From Betaproteobacteria bacterium (lineage in GTDB: Bacteria > Pseudomonadota > Gammaproteobacteria > Burkholderiales > Burkholderiaceae_C), in contig VBCQ01000061.1 of NCBI GenBank assembly GCA_005882155.1, positions 1 to 7,635 of the forward strand: a stretch of DNA of 7,635 bases. Direction: 5' to 3'. Position numbers and translations under genes: made by a program. The notes beneath the pieces are model-generated. The model had not been told where the DNA came from. It made no database searches and saw nothing but the letters and a program-made list of their open reading frames with translations. Shown one piece after another: positions 6,321 through 7,635 of this stretch (positions are counted from its first letter, which is position 1; each line of letters starts with the position of its first letter).

Positions 6321-7520
6321 ATGGCCATCTCAGAGCTTCGCTTTCTGGTCGCTGAAGACCATGAATTCCAACGCCGCATCGTCGTCGCGCTGCTCGCGCA
6401 GCTCGGCGCACAAACGATTCACGAAGCGTCCGACGGGCGCGTGGCGCTCGCGATCGTGCAAGACCCGGCCCGCCCGATCGACATCGTCATCAGCGATCTC
6501 GAGATGCCGGGGATGGACGGCATGGAGTTCATTCGCCACCTCGGCGAATCGGGCGCCAAGGTTTCACTCGTCATCGCGAGCGCGCTCGAGCGCAAGCTGA
6601 TCGCGTCGATCGCGACGATGACCGAGGCCTACGGCATCAAGCTGCTCGGTATCGTCGAGAAGCCGCTCACCGCCGACAAGCTGCTCGCGCTGCTGCAGCG
6701 TCACGACGCGAGCGCGGCACCCGCCGCGCGCTCGGCCAAGGCGAGCCTCGCCTTCACGCTCGATGAAATTGTCGAAGGCCTGCGCAACGACGAGTTCGAG
6801 CCCTTCTTTCAGCCCAAGGTCGATGTCGCGACGCAGAAGGTGAAAGGCGCCGAGGCGTTGGCGCGCTGGCGCCACCCGCAGCATGGCATCGTCGCGCCGT
6901 TCGCGTTCATCCCGCTGCTCGAACAACACCGCCTGATCGACGACCTCACCGCAGTGATGCTGCGCCGCTCGGCCGCGATGTGCAGCAGCTGGCGCGCCGG
7001 CGGCATGGACGTGACGGTGTCGGTGAACCTGTCGCTGGTGTCGCTGTCCGATGTGCGCCTTGCCGACCGCATCACGAAGATCGTGCGCGAGCAGGACCTC
7101 GACCCGCACCACATGGTGCTCGAAGTCACCGAGTCGGCCGCCACCACCGATCTGGCCAAAGTGCTGGAGAACCTCGCGCGCTTGCGCGTCAAGGGATTCG
7201 GCCTGTCGATCGACGATTACGGCACCGGCTATTCGTCGATGCAGCAGCTTTCGCGCATTGCCTTCACCGAGCTGAAGATCGACCAGGCCTTCGTCGCCAA
7301 CGCGACGCGCGAAGAGTCGGCACGGGTGATCCTCGGCTCGAGTCTGGACATGGCGCGCAAGCTCAACATCAGCGCCGTCGCCGAAGGCGTCGAGACGCGC
7401 GCGGACTGGGACTTGCTCGTCCAGCTCGGCTGCGAGCAGGCGCAGGGCTACTTGATCGCCAAGCCGATGGACGTGATCGCGTTCCAGGACTGGGCGCGCA
7501 GCTGGACCGGCTTGCACTAG
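6321..7520 (+). CDS. REC-EAL response regulator, predicted c-di-GMP phosphodiesterase (RocR/PvrR-like)
   Basis: This 399-residue cytosolic protein should hydrolyse c-di-GMP to pGpG under control of phosphorylation. The REC domain (about 5-127) has Glu12, Asp13, phospho-acceptor Asp59 in SDLEMPGMDG, Ser87 and Lys114. A short Ala-rich linker (130-141) leads to the EAL domain (about 147-395). The residues known to bind metal or catalyse in RocR-type enzymes are all visible: Glu178 of EALAR, Asn236, Glu268, Asp298-Asp299 in the DDYGTGYSS loop 6, Lys319, Glu355 of AEGVET and Gln375. An active enzyme is therefore expected. There is no GGDEF and no DNA-binding domain. The length is close to that of Pseudomonas RocR. 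It follows the hybrid kinase by 64 bp on the same strand, and the kinase Hpt His812 is the likely phosphate donor. Partner and effect on phosphorylation are inferred from neighbourhood and family. Confidence 0.93.
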   Translation: MAISELRFLVAEDHEFQRRIVVALLAQLGAQTIHEASDGRVALAIVQDPARPIDIVISDLEMPGMDGMEFIRHLGESGAKVSLVIASALERKLIASIATMTEAYGIKLLGIVEKPLTADKLLALLQRHDASAAPAARSAKASLAFTLDEIVEGLRNDEFEPFFQPKVDVATQKVKGAEALARWRHPQHGIVAPFAFIPLLEQHRLIDDLTAVMLRRSAAMCSSWRAGGMDVTVSVNLSLVSLSDVRLADRITKIVREQDLDPHHMVLEVTESAATTDLAKVLENLARLRVKGFGLSIDDYGTGYSSMQQLSRIAFTELKIDQAFVANATREESARVILGSSLDMARKLNISAVAEGVETRADWDLLVQLGCEQAQGYLIAKPMDVIAFQDWARSWTGLH

Positions 7521-7546
7521 GGACATGCATCGGCGAAGGCCGACCC

Positions 7547-7552
7547 TACAAT
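7547..7552 (+). promoter_or_regulatory. Possible -10 box of the downstream gene
   Basis: TACAAT matches the sigma-70 -10 consensus at five of six bases and stands out in GC-rich surroundings, 26 bp after the REC-EAL stop. No good -35 was found at 16-18 bp spacing. It may drive the gene starting at 7615. Confidence 0.35.
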
Positions 7553-7569
7553 CCGCTCATCCCTGTTCT

Positions 7570-7613
7570 GCTGTTGCCTCGCGGCGTTGTTGCCGCGAGC
7601 AGCGCCTGTTTTT
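7570..7613 (+). terminator. Hairpin followed by T5: terminator or leader attenuator
   Basis: CTCGCGGC (7578-7585) and GCCGCGAG (7592-7599) form a perfect 8-bp stem with loop GTTGTT. It is extended by GCTG (7570-7573) with CAGC (7600-7603) across a 4-nt bulge. A TTTTT run at 7609-7613 follows the extended stem after five bases. This is the most terminator-like element in the window and could end the kinase/REC-EAL transcript. Its position between a -10-like box and the next start codon also allows a role as a 5' leader attenuator. Confidence 0.5.
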
Positions 7614-7614
7614 C

Positions 7615-7635
7615 ATGAGCGATCTTGCCAAGTCA
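7615..7635 (+). CDS. Start of a downstream gene (partial), possibly valyl-tRNA synthetase
   Basis: An ATG at 7615 opens a frame reading MSDLAKS to the window edge. Proteobacterial valyl-tRNA synthetases often begin with a similar short segment ending in KSFEP, so ValS is a guess from seven residues only. No Shine-Dalgarno precedes it; the T5 run is immediately upstream. The -10-like box and hairpin upstream support a real gene start here, but the product cannot be established from the window. Confidence 0.33.

Overview
The window is high-G+C DNA with third-position G/C bias, short gaps, and every recognised gene on the + strand. The gene content and the style of the RTX C-terminus (common in type I-secreted proteins of beta- and gamma-proteobacteria) suggest a free-living betaproteobacterium, perhaps Burkholderiales. 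That assignment is inference; no taxonomic marker is complete here.

Layout. (1) Positions 1-135 hold the 3' end of a GMP reductase/IMP dehydrogenase-family gene, best read as guaC. (2) Positions 136-243 are a leader with three back-to-back inverted repeats and a strong Shine-Dalgarno. (3) Positions 244-3555 encode a 1103-residue RTX calcium-binding protein. It has N-terminal and C-terminal RTX nonapeptide blocks, an internal 126-residue tandem repeat (2.6 copies, 378 bp period), three cadherin/Ig-like beta domains and a C-terminal module typical of type I secretion substrates. (4) Positions 3556-3655 are a gap with several GC-rich hairpins. (5) Positions 3656-6256 encode an 866-residue unorthodox hybrid histidine kinase (TM, CHASE3-like sensor, TM, PAS, HisKA, HATPase, REC, Hpt). 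(6) Positions 6321-7520 encode a 399-residue REC-EAL response regulator with a full set of c-di-GMP phosphodiesterase residues. (7) Positions 7521-7614 carry a -10-like box and a hairpin followed by T5. (8) From 7615 a new reading frame starts and runs out of the window; its first seven residues resemble the start of a valyl-tRNA synthetase, but this is tentative.

How the genes may work together. The kinase and the REC-EAL protein are adjacent, co-oriented and 64 bp apart. They form a plausible four-step phosphorelay, His349 to Asp656 to His812 of the kinase and then Asp59 of the regulator, controlling c-di-GMP breakdown. This resembles the RocS1/RocR and PvrS/PvrR arrangements of Pseudomonas. 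The neighbouring RTX protein is a likely secreted surface or matrix protein, so the locus may link c-di-GMP signalling to adhesion or biofilm. That link rests on gene neighbourhood only. No type I transporter gene is in the window. I found no CRISPR array, tRNA, rRNA or insertion sequence. The one clearly unusual sequence feature is the near-identical 378-bp tandem repeat, whose first two copies differ only at synonymous third positions.
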